A stretch of DNA of 64,000 nt from Aurantimonas aggregata (lineage in GTDB: Bacteria > Pseudomonadota > Alphaproteobacteria > Rhizobiales > Rhizobiaceae): positions 58,678-122,677 of the forward strand of contig NZ_JAAAMJ010000013.1 in the NCBI RefSeq assembly GCF_010500835.1, written 5' to 3'. The notes beneath the pieces are model-generated. The model saw only the letters and a program-made list of their open reading frames with translations. It did not search any database and was not told the DNA's origin. Positions 1-9,283 of this stretch are shown piece after piece (the stretch's first letter is position 1; each line of letters starts with the position of its first letter). The position numbers were made by a program, and so were the translations under genes.

Positions 1-326
1 CTGCCGAGGAACTCGCCAAGGAGGGCATCGAGGTCGAGATCATCGACCTGCGCACGATCCGGCCGCTCGACATGGACACGGTCGTCCGCTCGGTGATGAA
101 GACCAATCGCTGCGTCACGGTCGAGGAAGGCTTCCCGCAGAATTCCGTCGGCGGCCATATCGCCTCGGAACTGATGGTCCGGGCCTTCGATCATCTCGAC
201 GCGCCGGTGCTCAAGGTGAGCGGCAAGGACGTCCCGATGCCTTATGCCGCCAATCTCGAGAAGCTGGCGCTGCCATCGGTCAAGGAAGTGATCGATGCGG
301 TCAAGGCGGTCTGCTACCGGGATTGA
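1..326 (+). CDS. pdhB: Pyruvate dehydrogenase E1 beta subunit, C-terminal part
   Basis: This is the last ~107 codons of the E1 beta subunit of pyruvate dehydrogenase; the reading frame enters at base 3 and the 5' part lies outside the window. E1 decarboxylates pyruvate with thiamine diphosphate and passes the acetyl group to the E2 lipoyl arm. Visible are the C-terminal transketolase-domain stretch [11 protein letters not shown], the [13 protein letters not shown] segment, and the ending [15 protein letters not shown], all typical of PdhB in alphaproteobacteria. It is followed by an SRPBCC gene and then pdhC, which supports the complex assignment over the related branched-chain or acetoin enzymes. 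Confidence 0.93.
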   Translation, partial: AEELAKEGIEVEIIDLRTIRPLDMDTVVRSVMKTNRCVTVEEGFPQNSVGGHIASELMVRAFDHLDAPVLKVSGKDVPMPYAANLEKLALPSVKEVIDAVKAVCYRD

Positions 327-330
327 GGCG

Positions 331-834
331 ATGGCCGCTGAAGCCGCCCACGACGACCGGCAGCCGCCCGAGGAGGGCGGCACGCTCGTGCTGACACGCA
401 CGGTCGACGCCGATCCTCGCTCGGTCTGGGCGTGCCTCACCGAGCCGAACTGCTTCAAGGCCTGGTGGCGCGACAACCTCGAATTCGAGCCGGCGCTTGG
501 CGGCCGTTTCATCGAGCCGTGGACGGACCCGTCAGGGCGCCTGAAGACGACGAAGGCCGAGGTGACGGCGTTTCATCCGCCGAAGGGCTTCGTCATGGTA
601 TGGGCCGACGAGGACTGGGACTTCGACACGATCGTCTCGGTCTCCCTTGAGCCTTTGGATGGCGGCACCCGCGTGACCATCGAACACCAGGGCTGGGAGC
701 GAGCGCCGGAACCCGACCGCGCGACGCTCCTGCTCGATCATCGCGACGGCTGGCAGCGGCATCTCGCCGGGCTGGCCACTCACGCGGAAGAACATCACGC
801 CCGGCGCAAGGGCAACCTGCGCAACGGCCACTGA
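331..834 (+). CDS. SRPBCC (AHSA1-type) domain protein
   Basis: A 167-residue protein of the START/Bet v1-like SRPBCC fold, AHSA1 type. The N-terminal half has the usual pattern of a beta strand (LVLTRTVDADPRSVW), the helix with W..LT.P....WW, and the GG.F strand; the last third has a GGTRVTIEHQGW strand and a long C-terminal helix with GWQRHL. Such proteins bind hydrophobic ligands or help fold partners, but the ligand cannot be read from sequence. The ATG at 331 lies 4 bases past the pdhB stop and 12 bases separate its stop from pdhC, so it is co-transcribed with the pyruvate dehydrogenase genes. No catalytic residues are evident and its role there is unknown. Confidence 0.8.
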   Translation: MAAEAAHDDRQPPEEGGTLVLTRTVDADPRSVWACLTEPNCFKAWWRDNLEFEPALGGRFIEPWTDPSGRLKTTKAEVTAFHPPKGFVMVWADEDWDFDTIVSVSLEPLDGGTRVTIEHQGWERAPEPDRATLLLDHRDGWQRHLAGLATHAEEHHARRKGNLRNGH

Positions 835-846
835 GGAGACGCCCGG

Positions 847-2250
847 ATGCCGATCAACGTCACGATGCCCGCGCTGTCGCCGACCATGGAGGAGGGCAAC
901 CTCGCCAAATGGCTGGTGAAGGAGGGTGACAAGGTCGCTTCCGGCGACGTCATCGCCGAGATCGAGACCGACAAGGCCACGATGGAAGTCGAGGCTGTCG
1001 ACGAGGGCACCGTCGCCCGGATCCTGGTGCCGGCCGGTACGGAAGGCGTCAAGGTCAACGACGTTATCGCCATCCTGGCGGCCGAGGGCGAGGATGTCGC
1101 CGCCGCGGCCAAGGGCGACGGCTCGGGTGGTTCGGCACCAGCCTCCGCCGATGGCGGCGCCATTGCGGCCGACCCGGAGGCCGACGCGGCCTCGGGCAGC
1201 ACGGCACCTTCGAAGGAAGCGCCGCCGAGCCCGCGCACCGGCGCAGCCGACGATTCGCCGAAGCCGGCGCCGGCTCGGAACGAAGGCGAGCGAGTCTTTG
1301 CGTCGCCGCTGGCGCGCCGGCTGGCGAAGGAAGCGGGGATCGACGTGACGTCGATCGCCGGCTCCGGCCCGTACGGCCGCGTGGTCAAGGCCGATGTCGA
1401 GGCAGCCGCGAAGGACGGCGGCAAATCCGCCCCCGCAGCAGCGCCGGACAAGGCCGCGCCGGCAACGGCTGCGGCGCCTGCGGCATCGGCACCGAAGGGC
1501 GCCAGCGACGAGCAGATCCGCAAGCTCTTCGCCGAGGGCTCCTACGAGGCCATTCCGCATGACGGCATGCGCAAGACCATCGCCCGCCGGCTGGTCGAGG
1601 CGAAGTCGACGATCCCGCATTTCTACCTGACGATCGACTGCGAGCTCGACGCGCTCCTGGCGCTCCGCCAGCAGCTCAACGCTGCTGCACCGATGGTGAA
1701 GGGCGAGGGCGGCGACCGCCCGGCCTACAAGCTCTCGGTCAACGACATGATCATCAAGGCGATGGCTTTGGCCCTGAAGGCCGTGCCTGCCGCCAACGCC
1801 TCGTGGACCGAATCCGCGATGCTCGTCCACAAGCACGCCGATGTCGGCGTCGCCGTCTCGATCGAGGGCGGGCTGATCACGCCGATCATCCGCCGCGCCG
1901 AGGAGAAGACGCTGTCGGCGATCTCCAACGAGATGAAGGACCTCGCCAAGCGGGCCCGCAGCCGCAAGCTGAAGCCCGAGGAATACCAGGGCGGCACCAC
2001 GGCGGTCTCCAATCTCGGCATGTTCGGGATCAAGGATTTCGCCGCGGTGATCAACCCGCCGCACGCGACGATCCTGGCCGTCGGTGCCGGCGAGCCGCGG
2101 GCCGTGGTCAAGGATGGCGCCGTCACCGTCGCCACGGTGATGAGCGTGACGCTGTCGACCGACCACCGCGCCGTCGATGGTGCGCTCGGTGCCGAGCTGC
2201 TGGGGGCATTCCGGCAGCTGATCGAAAATCCGATGTCGATGCTGGTCTAG
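847..2250 (+). CDS. pdhC: Pyruvate dehydrogenase E2, dihydrolipoamide acetyltransferase
   Basis: The 467-residue E2 core enzyme moves the acetyl group from lipoamide to coenzyme A. Residues 1-80 form one lipoyl domain with the modified lysine K43 in [11 protein letters not shown] long Ala/Pro/Lys-rich swinging linker follows (about 85-150), then the E1/E3-binding domain ([17 protein letters not shown], about 150-185), a second Ala-rich linker, and the catalytic acyltransferase domain (about 235-467) with H440 and D444 in DHRAVDG. A ribosome site GAGGAG precedes the ATG. The single lipoyl domain and overall length fit alphaproteobacterial PdhC. LipA, which makes the lipoyl group, is encoded 2.7 kb downstream. 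Confidence 0.96.
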   Translation: MPINVTMPALSPTMEEGNLAKWLVKEGDKVASGDVIAEIETDKATMEVEAVDEGTVARILVPAGTEGVKVNDVIAILAAEGEDVAAAAKGDGSGGSAPASADGGAIAADPEADAASGSTAPSKEAPPSPRTGAADDSPKPAPARNEGERVFASPLARRLAKEAGIDVTSIAGSGPYGRVVKADVEAAAKDGGKSAPAAAPDKAAPATAAAPAASAPKGASDEQIRKLFAEGSYEAIPHDGMRKTIARRLVEAKSTIPHFYLTIDCELDALLALRQQLNAAAPMVKGEGGDRPAYKLSVNDMIIKAMALALKAVPAANASWTESAMLVHKHADVGVAVSIEGGLITPIIRRAEEKTLSAISNEMKDLAKRARSRKLKPEEYQGGTTAVSNLGMFGIKDFAAVINPPHATILAVGAGEPRAVVKDGAVTVATVMSVTLSTDHRAVDGALGAELLGAFRQLIENPMSMLV

Positions 2251-2253
2251 GCG

Positions 2254-2901
2254 ATGAAGACCGTCCTCTGCTTCGGCGACTCGCTGACCTGGGGCTACGA
2301 CGCCGAGACCGGGCTGCGGCATGACTTTGCCGACCGCTGGCCGAACGTCCTCGCCAGGGCGCTCGGGGACGACGTCTGCGTGGTCACCGACGGGCTCAAC
2401 GGGCGCACCACGGCCTTCGACGATCACACCGTGATGAGCGACCGCAACGGCGCCCGAACGCTGCCCACGGCGCTGGGCGCGCACCAGCCGCTTGACCTGG
2501 TGGTGCTGATGCTCGGCACCAACGACCTCAAGCGCCACACCGGCGGCGGCCGGGTGTTCGAGTCGCGCCAGGGGATGGAGCGGCTGGTCGAGATCATACA
2601 GACCTTTCCCTATCAGCGCGGCTACGCCGTCCCGAAGATCCTCATCGTCGCCCCGCCGCATTTCCGCGAGACGACGGAGCCGGACTTCGCCCTGCTGTTC
2701 GGCCACGGGGTCGAAGAATCGCAGCATTTCCGTTCGGCCTGCACCAAGGTTGCGGAAGAATACGGCTGCGCCGTCTTCGATGCGTCCGAGGTCTGCGAGA
2801 CGACCCCGCTCGACGGGATCCATCTCGACGCGGCGCATACGCGGGCGCTGGGCGAGGCGCTTGTCGAGCCGGTGAAGGCGCTGCTCGGCGAGACCGCATG
2901 A
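2254..2901 (+). CDS. SGNH/GDSL-family hydrolase (arylesterase-like)
   Basis: A 215-residue hydrolase of the SGNH superfamily. Block I is FGDSLTWG with nucleophile S10, the Gly block is in DGLNGRTT, the Asn block is LGTNDLK, and the C-terminal Asp-His pair is D187/H190 in DGIHLD. There is no signal peptide, so it should be cytoplasmic. Its close relatives are annotated as arylesterases, but the natural substrate is unknown. It starts 3 bases after the pdhC stop and lies between pdhC and lpd, so it is an operon passenger, although its chemistry has no clear link to pyruvate oxidation. Confidence 0.88.
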   Translation: MKTVLCFGDSLTWGYDAETGLRHDFADRWPNVLARALGDDVCVVTDGLNGRTTAFDDHTVMSDRNGARTLPTALGAHQPLDLVVLMLGTNDLKRHTGGGRVFESRQGMERLVEIIQTFPYQRGYAVPKILIVAPPHFRETTEPDFALLFGHGVEESQHFRSACTKVAEEYGCAVFDASEVCETTPLDGIHLDAAHTRALGEALVEPVKALLGETA

Positions 2902-3035
2902 CCCTGCGACCGGCCTCCCATGCGTCGAACGCAGGGCAGGACCGGTCCGCAGCTCTTATCTCCGCCATGTGGTCGGCAGCTATCGCGCCGCGCCACAGGC
3001 CTACGACGACAGCGCGTCCGAGGAGACGATGACCC

Positions 3036-4490
3036 ATGGCTGACACCTACGACATTCTCATCATCGGCGGCGGTCCCGGCGGCTATGTCGCGGCGATCCG
3101 CGCCGCGCAGCTCGGCTTCAAGACCGCTGTCGTCGAGCGCGAGCATCTGGGCGGCATCTGTCTCAACTGGGGCTGCATCCCGACCAAGGCGCTGCTGCGC
3201 TCGGCCGAGATCTTCCACTATGCCGAGAACGCCGCGAATTACGGCCTGACGATCGAGAAGCCGGGCTTCGACATGGCGGCGGTCGTCAAGCGCTCGCGCG
3301 GTGTCTCCGCGCAGCTGAACGGCGGCGTCGGCTTCCTGATGAAGAAGAACAAGATCGACGTCATCTGGGGCGAAGCCAAGATCACCAAGGCCGGGAAGAG
3401 TGGGCCGGTCGAGGTCTCGGTCGGCAAGATGACCAAGCCCGTCGTCGAGCCGCAGAACCCGGTGCCGAAGGGCGTGCTGGGCGAGGGGACCTACACGGCC
3501 AAGCACGTCATCGTCGCGACGGGCGCCCGCCCGCGCGTCCTGCCGGGCATCGAGCCGGATGGCGACCGGATCTGGACCTATTTCGAGGCGATGAAGCCGA
3601 AGGCGATGCCGAAGTCGCTGATCGTCATGGGCTCCGGCGCCATCGGGATCGAGTTTGCCTCGTTCTATCGCACCATGGGTGCGGACGTGACCGTGGTCGA
3701 GCTGCTGCCGCAGATCATGCCGGTCGAGGATGCCGAGATTGCCGGGCTGGCGCGCAAGCAGTTCGAGAAGCAGGGCATGCGCATCCTCACCGACGCCAAG
3801 GTGTCGAAGGTTACCAAGGGTGGCGAGGGCGTCGAGGTGACGGTCGAGACCAAGGACGGCAAGTCGCAGACGCTGTCGGCGGAACGGCTGATCTCGGCGG
3901 TCGGCGTACAGGGCAACACCGAGGGGTTGGGCCTCGAGGAAGCCGGCGTCGCCATCGAGCGCGGCATCGTCACCATCGATGGATTTGGGCGGACCAATGT
4001 CGAGGGCATCTACGCCATCGGCGACGTCGCCGGGCCGCCGATGCTCGCCCACAAGGCCGAGCACGAGGGCACGATCTGCGTCGAGGCGATCAAGGGCCTC
4101 GACGTCCATCCGATGCAGAAGACCCAGATCCCCGGCTGCACCTATTGCCAGCCGCAGGTCGCCAGCGTCGGCCTGACCGAGGCGAAGGCCAAGGAGGCCG
4201 GGCGCGAGGTCAAGGTCGGCCGCTTCCCCTTCAAGGGAAACGGCAAGGCGATCGCACTGGGAGAGCCGGAAGGACTGGTGAAGACGGTGTTCGACGCCAA
4301 GACCGGCGAGCTTCTCGGCGCACACATGGTGGGCGCGGAAGTCACCGAGCTGATCCAAGGGTTCGTCATCGCGATGGGACTGGAGACGACCGAAGAAGAG
4401 CTGTTCCACAGCGTCTTCCCGCATCCGACCTTGTCCGAGATGATGCACGAAAGCGTGCTTGACGCCTACGGCCGCGTCATTCACATGTGA
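3036..4490 (+). CDS. lpdA: Dihydrolipoamide dehydrogenase (E3)
   Basis: The 484-residue FAD flavoenzyme reoxidises dihydrolipoamide with NAD+ as the E3 component. Visible are the FAD site GGGPGGYVAA (11-20), the redox disulfide C42/C47 in GGICLNWGCIPTKA, the NAD site MGSGAIGIEFA, the second FAD motif YAIGDVAGPPMLAH, and the catalytic His-Glu pair H463/E468 in HPTLSE near the C terminus. The 134-base gap to the upstream hydrolase holds only weak open frames. Position at the end of the pdh cluster makes this the pyruvate dehydrogenase E3, though the enzyme may also serve other 2-oxoacid complexes. Confidence 0.96.
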   Translation: MADTYDILIIGGGPGGYVAAIRAAQLGFKTAVVEREHLGGICLNWGCIPTKALLRSAEIFHYAENAANYGLTIEKPGFDMAAVVKRSRGVSAQLNGGVGFLMKKNKIDVIWGEAKITKAGKSGPVEVSVGKMTKPVVEPQNPVPKGVLGEGTYTAKHVIVATGARPRVLPGIEPDGDRIWTYFEAMKPKAMPKSLIVMGSGAIGIEFASFYRTMGADVTVVELLPQIMPVEDAEIAGLARKQFEKQGMRILTDAKVSKVTKGGEGVEVTVETKDGKSQTLSAERLISAVGVQGNTEGLGLEEAGVAIERGIVTIDGFGRTNVEGIYAIGDVAGPPMLAHKAEHEGTICVEAIKGLDVHPMQKTQIPGCTYCQPQVASVGLTEAKAKEAGREVKVGRFPFKGNGKAIALGEPEGLVKTVFDAKTGELLGAHMVGAEVTELIQGFVIAMGLETTEEELFHSVFPHPTLSEMMHESVLDAYGRVIHM

Positions 4491-4614
4491 ACTGACAGGC
4501 TGAAACGCGTTAAGTCATCGATAGTTGCGTCTGAAAGTTTTATTCTTCAGCGCCTTGCCGTTGGCGGTTCCTGCCCAATTTCCCGCAGCATCATCAATAC
4601 TGAAGGACTGAGAC

Positions 4615-4881
4615 ATGGACGTTAATGGAGTAGGCTGGATTGCAGCGATCATCGTCGGCGGCCTTGCTGGCTGGCTCGCCGAGCAGGTCATGAAGAGCGA
4701 CATGGGCCTCTTGATGAACATCATCCTCGGCATCGTCGGGGCGATCGTTCTCAATGCCATTCTGGCACTCCTCGGCATCTCCTTCGGTGCCGGCTGGATC
4801 GCCTATCTGATCACCGGCTTCATCGGCGCCTGCCTGCTGATCTTCATCTTCCGGGCATTCCGCGGTCGCGGCCGCGTCTAA
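4615..4881 (+). CDS. GlsB/YeaQ/YmgE-family small membrane protein
   Basis: An 88-residue hydrophobic protein of the transglycosylase-associated (YeaQ/YmgE) family. Three membrane segments can be seen: about 7-24 (GWIAAIIVGGLAGWLAEQV), 32-52 (GLLMNIILGIVGAIVLNAIL) and 57-80 (GAGWIAYLITGFIGACLLIF), rich in small residues, followed by a short basic tail RAFRGRGRV. Members are often stress-induced but have no established biochemical role. A spacing of 29 bases to lipA and 124 bases to lpd suggests its own promoter; the gap before it is visibly AT-richer than the coding regions. Confidence 0.85.
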   Translation: MDVNGVGWIAAIIVGGLAGWLAEQVMKSDMGLLMNIILGIVGAIVLNAILALLGISFGAGWIAYLITGFIGACLLIFIFRAFRGRGRV

Positions 4882-4910
4882 GGTTTGCATCGCCGGTGCG
4901 CCATGGCTAA

Positions 4911-5894
4911 ATGACGTTCATGGTCACCGTGCTCGATAATCGCCAGCCGGCCGGGGTATTGCCCCGGCCGCGGCATCCCGAAAAAGCCCATCGCCCGGAT
5001 AACGCGACGATGGTGCCCAAGCCCGATTGGATCCGCGTCAAGGCGCCGACCTCTCAGGGCTACCATGAGACTCGCGCGATCGCGCGGTCCAATAACCTCG
5101 TCACCGTGTGCGAAGAGGCCGGCTGCCCCAATATCGGGGGATGCTGGGAGAAGAAGCACGCGACCTTCATGATCATGGGCGGGATCTGCACCCGCGCCTG
5201 CTCGTTCTGCAACGTCGCCACCGGGCGGCCGCATGCGCTCGACCGTAGCGAGCCGGAAAGCGTCGGCCGCGCCGTTGCCGCGATGGGGCTCAACCACGTG
5301 GTCATCACCTCGGTGGATAGGGATGATCTCGACGATGGCGGCGCGGAACATTTCGTGCGGACAATCCGTGCGATTCGGGCCGCCGCGCCCGGCACCACGG
5401 TCGAGATCCTGACGCCCGACTTCCTGCGAAAGCCGGGCGCTCTCGAAACCGTCGTCGCGGCACGGCCGGACGTCTTCAACCACAATCTCGAGACCGTGCC
5501 GTCGAACTATCTGACGGTCCGCCCCGGCGCCCGCTATTTCCACTCCATCCGGCTGCTGCAGCAGGTGAAGGAACTCGACCCGACGATCTTCACCAAGTCG
5601 GGAATCATGGTCGGCCTCGGCGAGGAGCGGAACGAGGTCCTCCAGCTGATGGACGACCTGCGCTCGGCAGACGTCGACTTCCTGACCATCGGCCAGTATC
5701 TGCAGCCGACGAAGAAGCATCATCCGGTCATTCGCTACGTGCCGCCAGAGGAGTTCGCATCCTTCGAGACGGTCGCGCTGAGCAAGGGCTTCCTCGTCGT
5801 CGCAGCGAGCCCGCTGACGCGCTCGTCGCATCATGCCGGCGAAGATTTCGACCGGCTGAAGGCCGCGCGGCTTGCCCGCCAGGCCGCCGCCTGA
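4911..5894 (+). CDS. lipA: Lipoyl synthase
   Basis: The 327-residue radical-SAM enzyme inserts two sulfurs into octanoyl groups bound to E2 and GcvH, giving the lipoyl cofactor. Both iron-sulfur clusters are visible: the auxiliary cluster ligands C67, C72 and C78 ([12 protein letters not shown]) and the radical-SAM cluster ligands C93, C97 and C100 (CTRACSFC). The C-terminal part carries the family's [15 protein letters not shown] and [13 protein letters not shown] segments. It serves the pyruvate dehydrogenase E2 encoded just upstream. ATGs at 4911 and 4920 are both possible starts; neither has a strong ribosome site. Confidence 0.96.
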   Translation: MTFMVTVLDNRQPAGVLPRPRHPEKAHRPDNATMVPKPDWIRVKAPTSQGYHETRAIARSNNLVTVCEEAGCPNIGGCWEKKHATFMIMGGICTRACSFCNVATGRPHALDRSEPESVGRAVAAMGLNHVVITSVDRDDLDDGGAEHFVRTIRAIRAAAPGTTVEILTPDFLRKPGALETVVAARPDVFNHNLETVPSNYLTVRPGARYFHSIRLLQQVKELDPTIFTKSGIMVGLGEERNEVLQLMDDLRSADVDFLTIGQYLQPTKKHHPVIRYVPPEEFASFETVALSKGFLVVAASPLTRSSHHAGEDFDRLKAARLARQAAA

Positions 5895-5918
5895 TCCGCT
5901 CCCCGACAGCCAGAGCCC

Positions 5919-6395
5919 ATGCCCCAGTACGAGACCACGCGCCACGTTCGCCATTCACCTGAGCAGATGTTCGCGCTCGTTGCCGATGTCGAACGCTATC
6001 CGGAGTTCCTGCCGCTCTGCCAGCGGCTGGTCATCCAGTCCGAGCGGGAAAAGGACGGCAGGAGACTGCTCGTCGCGGACATGACCGTCGCCTACAAGAT
6101 GGTACGCGAGACCTTCACTTCGCAGGTGCTGCTGAAGCCGGACGAGAGCCAGATCGACGTCAGCTATATCGACGGGCCGTTCCGCTATCTCGACAATCGC
6201 TGGAATTTCCCGCCCGCCGCGGATGGCGGTTGCGACGTGAAGTTTTTCATCGACTACGCCTTCAAGAGCCGCACGCTGGGCCTGCTGATGGGGTCGATGT
6301 TCGACTTCGCCTTCCGGCGCTTCTCGCAGGCCTTCGAGGAACGGGCGAACGTCATCTATGGCGAGCCGACGGTGGAACCCGCCGCCGCGACCTGA
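5919..6395 (+). CDS. RatA/COQ10-type SRPBCC protein
   Basis: A 158-residue member of the polyketide cyclase/COQ10 branch of the SRPBCC fold, the same branch as E. coli RatA (YfjG). Diagnostic stretches are ERYPEFLPLCQRL (helix after strand 1), ETFTSQVLL, a GPFRYLDNRWNF strand and the FFIDYAFKSR...FDFAFRRFSQAFEERA C-terminal helix. Family members bind coenzyme Q or, in E. coli, associate with ribosomes; which applies here is not visible. It follows lipA at 24 bases and its last 40 bases overlap the convergent pncC gene. Confidence 0.85.
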   Translation: MPQYETTRHVRHSPEQMFALVADVERYPEFLPLCQRLVIQSEREKDGRRLLVADMTVAYKMVRETFTSQVLLKPDESQIDVSYIDGPFRYLDNRWNFPPAADGGCDVKFFIDYAFKSRTLGLLMGSMFDFAFRRFSQAFEERANVIYGEPTVEPAAAT

Positions 6396-6886
6396 TCAGG
6401 CAGGGCATCCAGCAGCATCTCCAGCGCGACGGCCGTGCTGGCGAGCCGGATCCCGGCGCGACCCGTGTCACCGAAGCGCTCCTCCCGATGCAACGTGCCG
6501 GCAGAGCCGGCGCACGCGAAGTGGACGAGGCCGACGGGCTTGGTCGCCGACCCGCCGCCCGGGCCGGCGATTCCGGTGATCGAGACCGCCACATCGACGC
6601 CGGCAAGACGCCGGGCGCCCTCCGCCATCTCCCGCGCCACTTCCTCCGAGACCGCACCGTGCGCGGCAAGCGCCGCGTCGGCGACGCCCAGCATCGCCAT
6701 CTTCGCCGCATTGGAATAGGTGACGAAGCCGCGGTCGAAGGCCGCGGACGAGCCGGCGATGTCGGTGAGGGCGGCCGCGACCATGCCGCCGGTGCAGGAT
6801 TCGGCCGTCGCGATCGTCAGATTGGCAGCGGCGTAGCGTTCGATGACCGCCGCGGCGAGACGCCCTGTCGTGGCTTCCTCGTTCAC
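6356..6886 (-). CDS. pncC: Nicotinamide-nucleotide amidase (CinA C-terminal domain type)
   Basis: A 176-residue stand-alone CinA C-terminal domain. The family deamidates nicotinamide mononucleotide to nicotinic acid mononucleotide, recycling NAD breakdown products. The core motifs are [21 protein letters not shown] (about 25-46), [22 protein letters not shown] and [12 protein letters not shown]. The N-terminal MoaB-like half of full CinA is absent, as in many short homologs. Its ATG overlaps the ispDF stop by 4 bases (ATGA), which indicates translational coupling, and its 3' end overlaps the convergent RatA-type gene. Confidence 0.9.
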   Translation of the reverse strand: MNEEATTGRLAAAVIERYAAANLTIATAESCTGGMVAAALTDIAGSSAAFDRGFVTYSNAAKMAMLGVADAALAAHGAVSEEVAREMAEGARRLAGVDVAVSITGIAGPGGGSATKPVGLVHFACAGSAGTLHREERFGDTGRAGIRLASTAVALEMLLDALPDQVAAAGSTVGSP

Positions 6887-8073
6887 GCCGAGTCTCCGAA
6901 GGCGACGCTCGCGGTGGCGATGGCGGCGATCCCCTCGCGCCGCCCGACGAAGCCGATCGCCTCGTTGGTCGTCGCCTTCACCGAGACGCGCTCGAGCGCC
7001 AACCCGGTCATCGCCGAGATAGCCAGCCGCATCGCCTCGCGATGCGGCGCGATCTTCGGCGCTTCGCAGATCAGCGATATATCGGCGTTAATGATGCGTC
7101 CGCCGTGTTCACGGATGACCGCCACCGCCTTCTCGACGAAGATGTGCGACGCCGCGCCGCGCCATTGCGGGTCGCTGGGCGGGAAATGATCGCCGATGTC
7201 GCCAGCGCCGCAGGTGGCGAGCAGCGCATCGGTCAGGGCGTGCAGCCCGACATCGGCGTCGGAGTGCCCGTCCAGCGCGCCATCATGGGGAATGGCGATG
7301 CCGCAGAGCGTGACGTGGTCGCCCGCCGTCAGGCGGTGCACGTCGTAGCCATTGCCGGTCCTAACATCGATCATCTTGGGCTCTCTTCTCAGTCGCTCAT
7401 CGGCGAGGGCGATATCACGGGCGGTGGTCAGTTTCACATTGTCGACCGAGCCGTCGACCAGCCGGACGGCCATGCCCGCCCACTCGGCGATCGAGGCGTC
7501 GTCGGTGAAGTCGCGCGTCTCCGCGGAGGCGGCGGCATGGGCGGCGCGGATCGCCGCGAAGGGGAAACCCTGCGGGGTCTGTGCCGCGTAGAGGTTCGTG
7601 CGTTCGACCGTCGTCTCGATCGTGCCGCCCGCAGCGGCGCGCTTGAGTGTGTCGGCCACGGGGATGGCCGGAATGGCGCCTGTTGCAGGGCCTACCGCGG
7701 CCAGCGTCCGGTCGATCAGCGCGCCGTCGGCAAACGGTCGGACCGCATCGTGGATCAGCACGATCTCCGGCGCCGCGCCCGATGCCAGCGCTTCCAGGCC
7801 GAGCCGAACCGACCACTGCCGCGTCGGCCCGCCCTCGACCACGATCACCTGCGGCAATCGATCCCCGAGCGCGCGGGAAAGCAGATCCAGATCGTCGGGA
7901 TGCACCACGACGGTGACATGGCAGATCGCAGAATGCGTCAGGAAACGCTCGACAGTGCGCCGCAGCACGGGCGAGCCCCCAATCGTCCGGTATTGCTTCG
8001 GTCCTTCGACGGACTGGCCTGCGCGCTCGCCCCGCCCGGCGGCGACGATGATCACTGCGACGCTCGGCTTCAC
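6883..8073 (-). CDS. ispDF: Bifunctional IspDF (MEP pathway)
   Basis: A 396-residue fusion of 2-C-methyl-D-erythritol 4-phosphate cytidylyltransferase (IspD) and MECDP synthase (IspF), two steps of isoprenoid precursor synthesis. The N-terminal half begins [15 protein letters not shown], the CTP-binding loop, and has IHDAVRPF and PVADTLKR; the C-terminal half begins at about residue 235 with [11 protein letters not shown], whose Asp and His bind the metal, and has [17 protein letters not shown] chose the GTG at 8073 because everything upstream in frame is unrelated to the family. The fusion is common in alphaproteobacteria. The 166-base gap to dusB is a divergent promoter region. Confidence 0.95.
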   Translation of the reverse strand: MKPSVAVIIVAAGRGERAGQSVEGPKQYRTIGGSPVLRRTVERFLTHSAICHVTVVVHPDDLDLLSRALGDRLPQVIVVEGGPTRQWSVRLGLEALASGAAPEIVLIHDAVRPFADGALIDRTLAAVGPATGAIPAIPVADTLKRAAAGGTIETTVERTNLYAAQTPQGFPFAAIRAAHAAASAETRDFTDDASIAEWAGMAVRLVDGSVDNVKLTTARDIALADERLRREPKMIDVRTGNGYDVHRLTAGDHVTLCGIAIPHDGALDGHSDADVGLHALTDALLATCGAGDIGDHFPPSDPQWRGAASHIFVEKAVAVIREHGGRIINADISLICEAPKIAPHREAMRLAISAMTGLALERVSVKATTNEAIGFVGRREGIAAIATASVAFGDSA

Positions 8074-8239
8074 GGCCTGCTGCCCTTTTGCTCGACCAAT
8101 GCCTTTTCGCCCATCGTTCCGGTTAGGTTGCAGAGCAATATGCTTGTCTTTTGAGCATGCCCCGATATGGTACAAATCACTGACGCATGAATCGCCATCT
8201 TTCGAAGGCGCCCAAGGAATAGGCGGCAAGAGTCTCGGC

Positions 8240-9280
8240 ATGCCCGATCTGCGCGATCCCCTGACCATCGGCGAAGCGCGGCTCGCAAACCGCGTTCTCC
8301 TGGCGCCGCTCTCCGGCATTTCCGACGTGCCGTTCCGTCGGCTCGCCCGCCGGTTCGGCGCCGGCATGGTCGTATCCGAAATGGTCGCCAGTGGCGAGTT
8401 CGTCAAAGGCGACCAGGAGAGCGCGCTACGGGCAATGCGCGACGGGCCGGGCCTGCACGTAGTCCAGCTCGCTGGCCGCGATCCGGCGTGGATGCGCCAG
8501 GCCGCGGAACAGCTGGCCGCTGCGGGCGCCGACATCATCGACATCAACATGGGCTGCCCCGCCAAGAAGGTCGTCGGCGGCCTCTCCGGCTCGGCGCTGA
8601 TGCGCGAACCCGAGTTGGCGCTCCGCATCGTCGAGGCGACGGTTGCGGGCGCCGGCACCGTGCCGGTAACGCTGAAGATGCGACTCGGCTGGGATCGTTC
8701 GACGATCAACGCACCGATGCTGGCGCGGCAGGCGGAAGCCGCCGGGGTGCAGGCGATCGTCGTACACGGGCGGACCCGCTCGGAATTCTATGAAGGCCGG
8801 GCCGACTGGCCTGCCATCGCTGCGGTGCGGGACGCCGTCGCCATTCCAGTCATCGCCAATGGCGACCTGACGCTCCCGGAAGAGATTGCCCCGATGCTGG
8901 CCGCAAGCCGTGCCGATGCCGTGATGGTGGGCCGCGGCAGCCAGGGACGTCCCTGGCTCCCGGGGTTGCTGGCTGGCGCCATCGGCGAGGCCGGCCTGCA
9001 GCTTTTGTCCCTCGCCGATCTGGTCGAGGAGCACTATGAGGCGATGCTCTCGCATTACGGCACGCCAGGCGGCCTGCGCCGCGCCCGCAAGCATCTCGGC
9101 TGGTACCTCGACCATTTCGCCGCAACGACGGCGACGGTTGCCGGCGCCGATCGCGCGGCCATTCTCGGCGGCAGCGACACGGCCGCGATCAAGCGCCGGC
9201 TGCGCCATCTCCTCGGCGCAACGCGGTTATCCGAGGTGGAGCCGGCTTTCCGGCGCCGTCCGTTGCAGCAGGCGGCCTGA
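8240..9280 (+). CDS. dusB: tRNA-dihydrouridine synthase (NifR3/DusB)
   Basis: A 346-residue FMN enzyme reducing uridine to dihydrouridine in tRNA. The ATG at 8240 gives the expected start ([21 protein letters not shown]); the open frame continues upstream without similarity. The catalytic cysteine is C106 in [14 protein letters not shown]; phosphate and FMN contacts are in [21 protein letters not shown] and [11 protein letters not shown]. It stands 3 bases upstream of ntrB, the arrangement that gave the family its old name nifR3 (first gene of the nifR3-ntrBC operon in alphaproteobacteria), so it is probably translated from the same transcript as NtrB and NtrC. Confidence 0.95.
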   Translation: MPDLRDPLTIGEARLANRVLLAPLSGISDVPFRRLARRFGAGMVVSEMVASGEFVKGDQESALRAMRDGPGLHVVQLAGRDPAWMRQAAEQLAAAGADIIDINMGCPAKKVVGGLSGSALMREPELALRIVEATVAGAGTVPVTLKMRLGWDRSTINAPMLARQAEAAGVQAIVVHGRTRSEFYEGRADWPAIAAVRDAVAIPVIANGDLTLPEEIAPMLAASRADAVMVGRGSQGRPWLPGLLAGAIGEAGLQLLSLADLVEEHYEAMLSHYGTPGGLRRARKHLGWYLDHFAATTATVAGADRAAILGGSDTAAIKRRLRHLLGATRLSEVEPAFRRRPLQQAA

Positions 9281-9283
9281 CGC

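Noticed and set aside
532..2838. Long open frame antisense to pdhC and neighbours; similar long antisense frames opposite ntrC, ntrY, uvrA, gyrA and glgX
   Set aside because: GC-rich codon bias leaves few stops on the opposite strand. The translations are Arg/Asp/Gly/Leu-rich with no domains, and the sense genes are certain.
6883..8709. 608-residue protein including ispDF
   Set aside because: The N-terminal 212 residues lie opposite dusB and the intergenic region; ispDF homology starts at the GTG at 8073.
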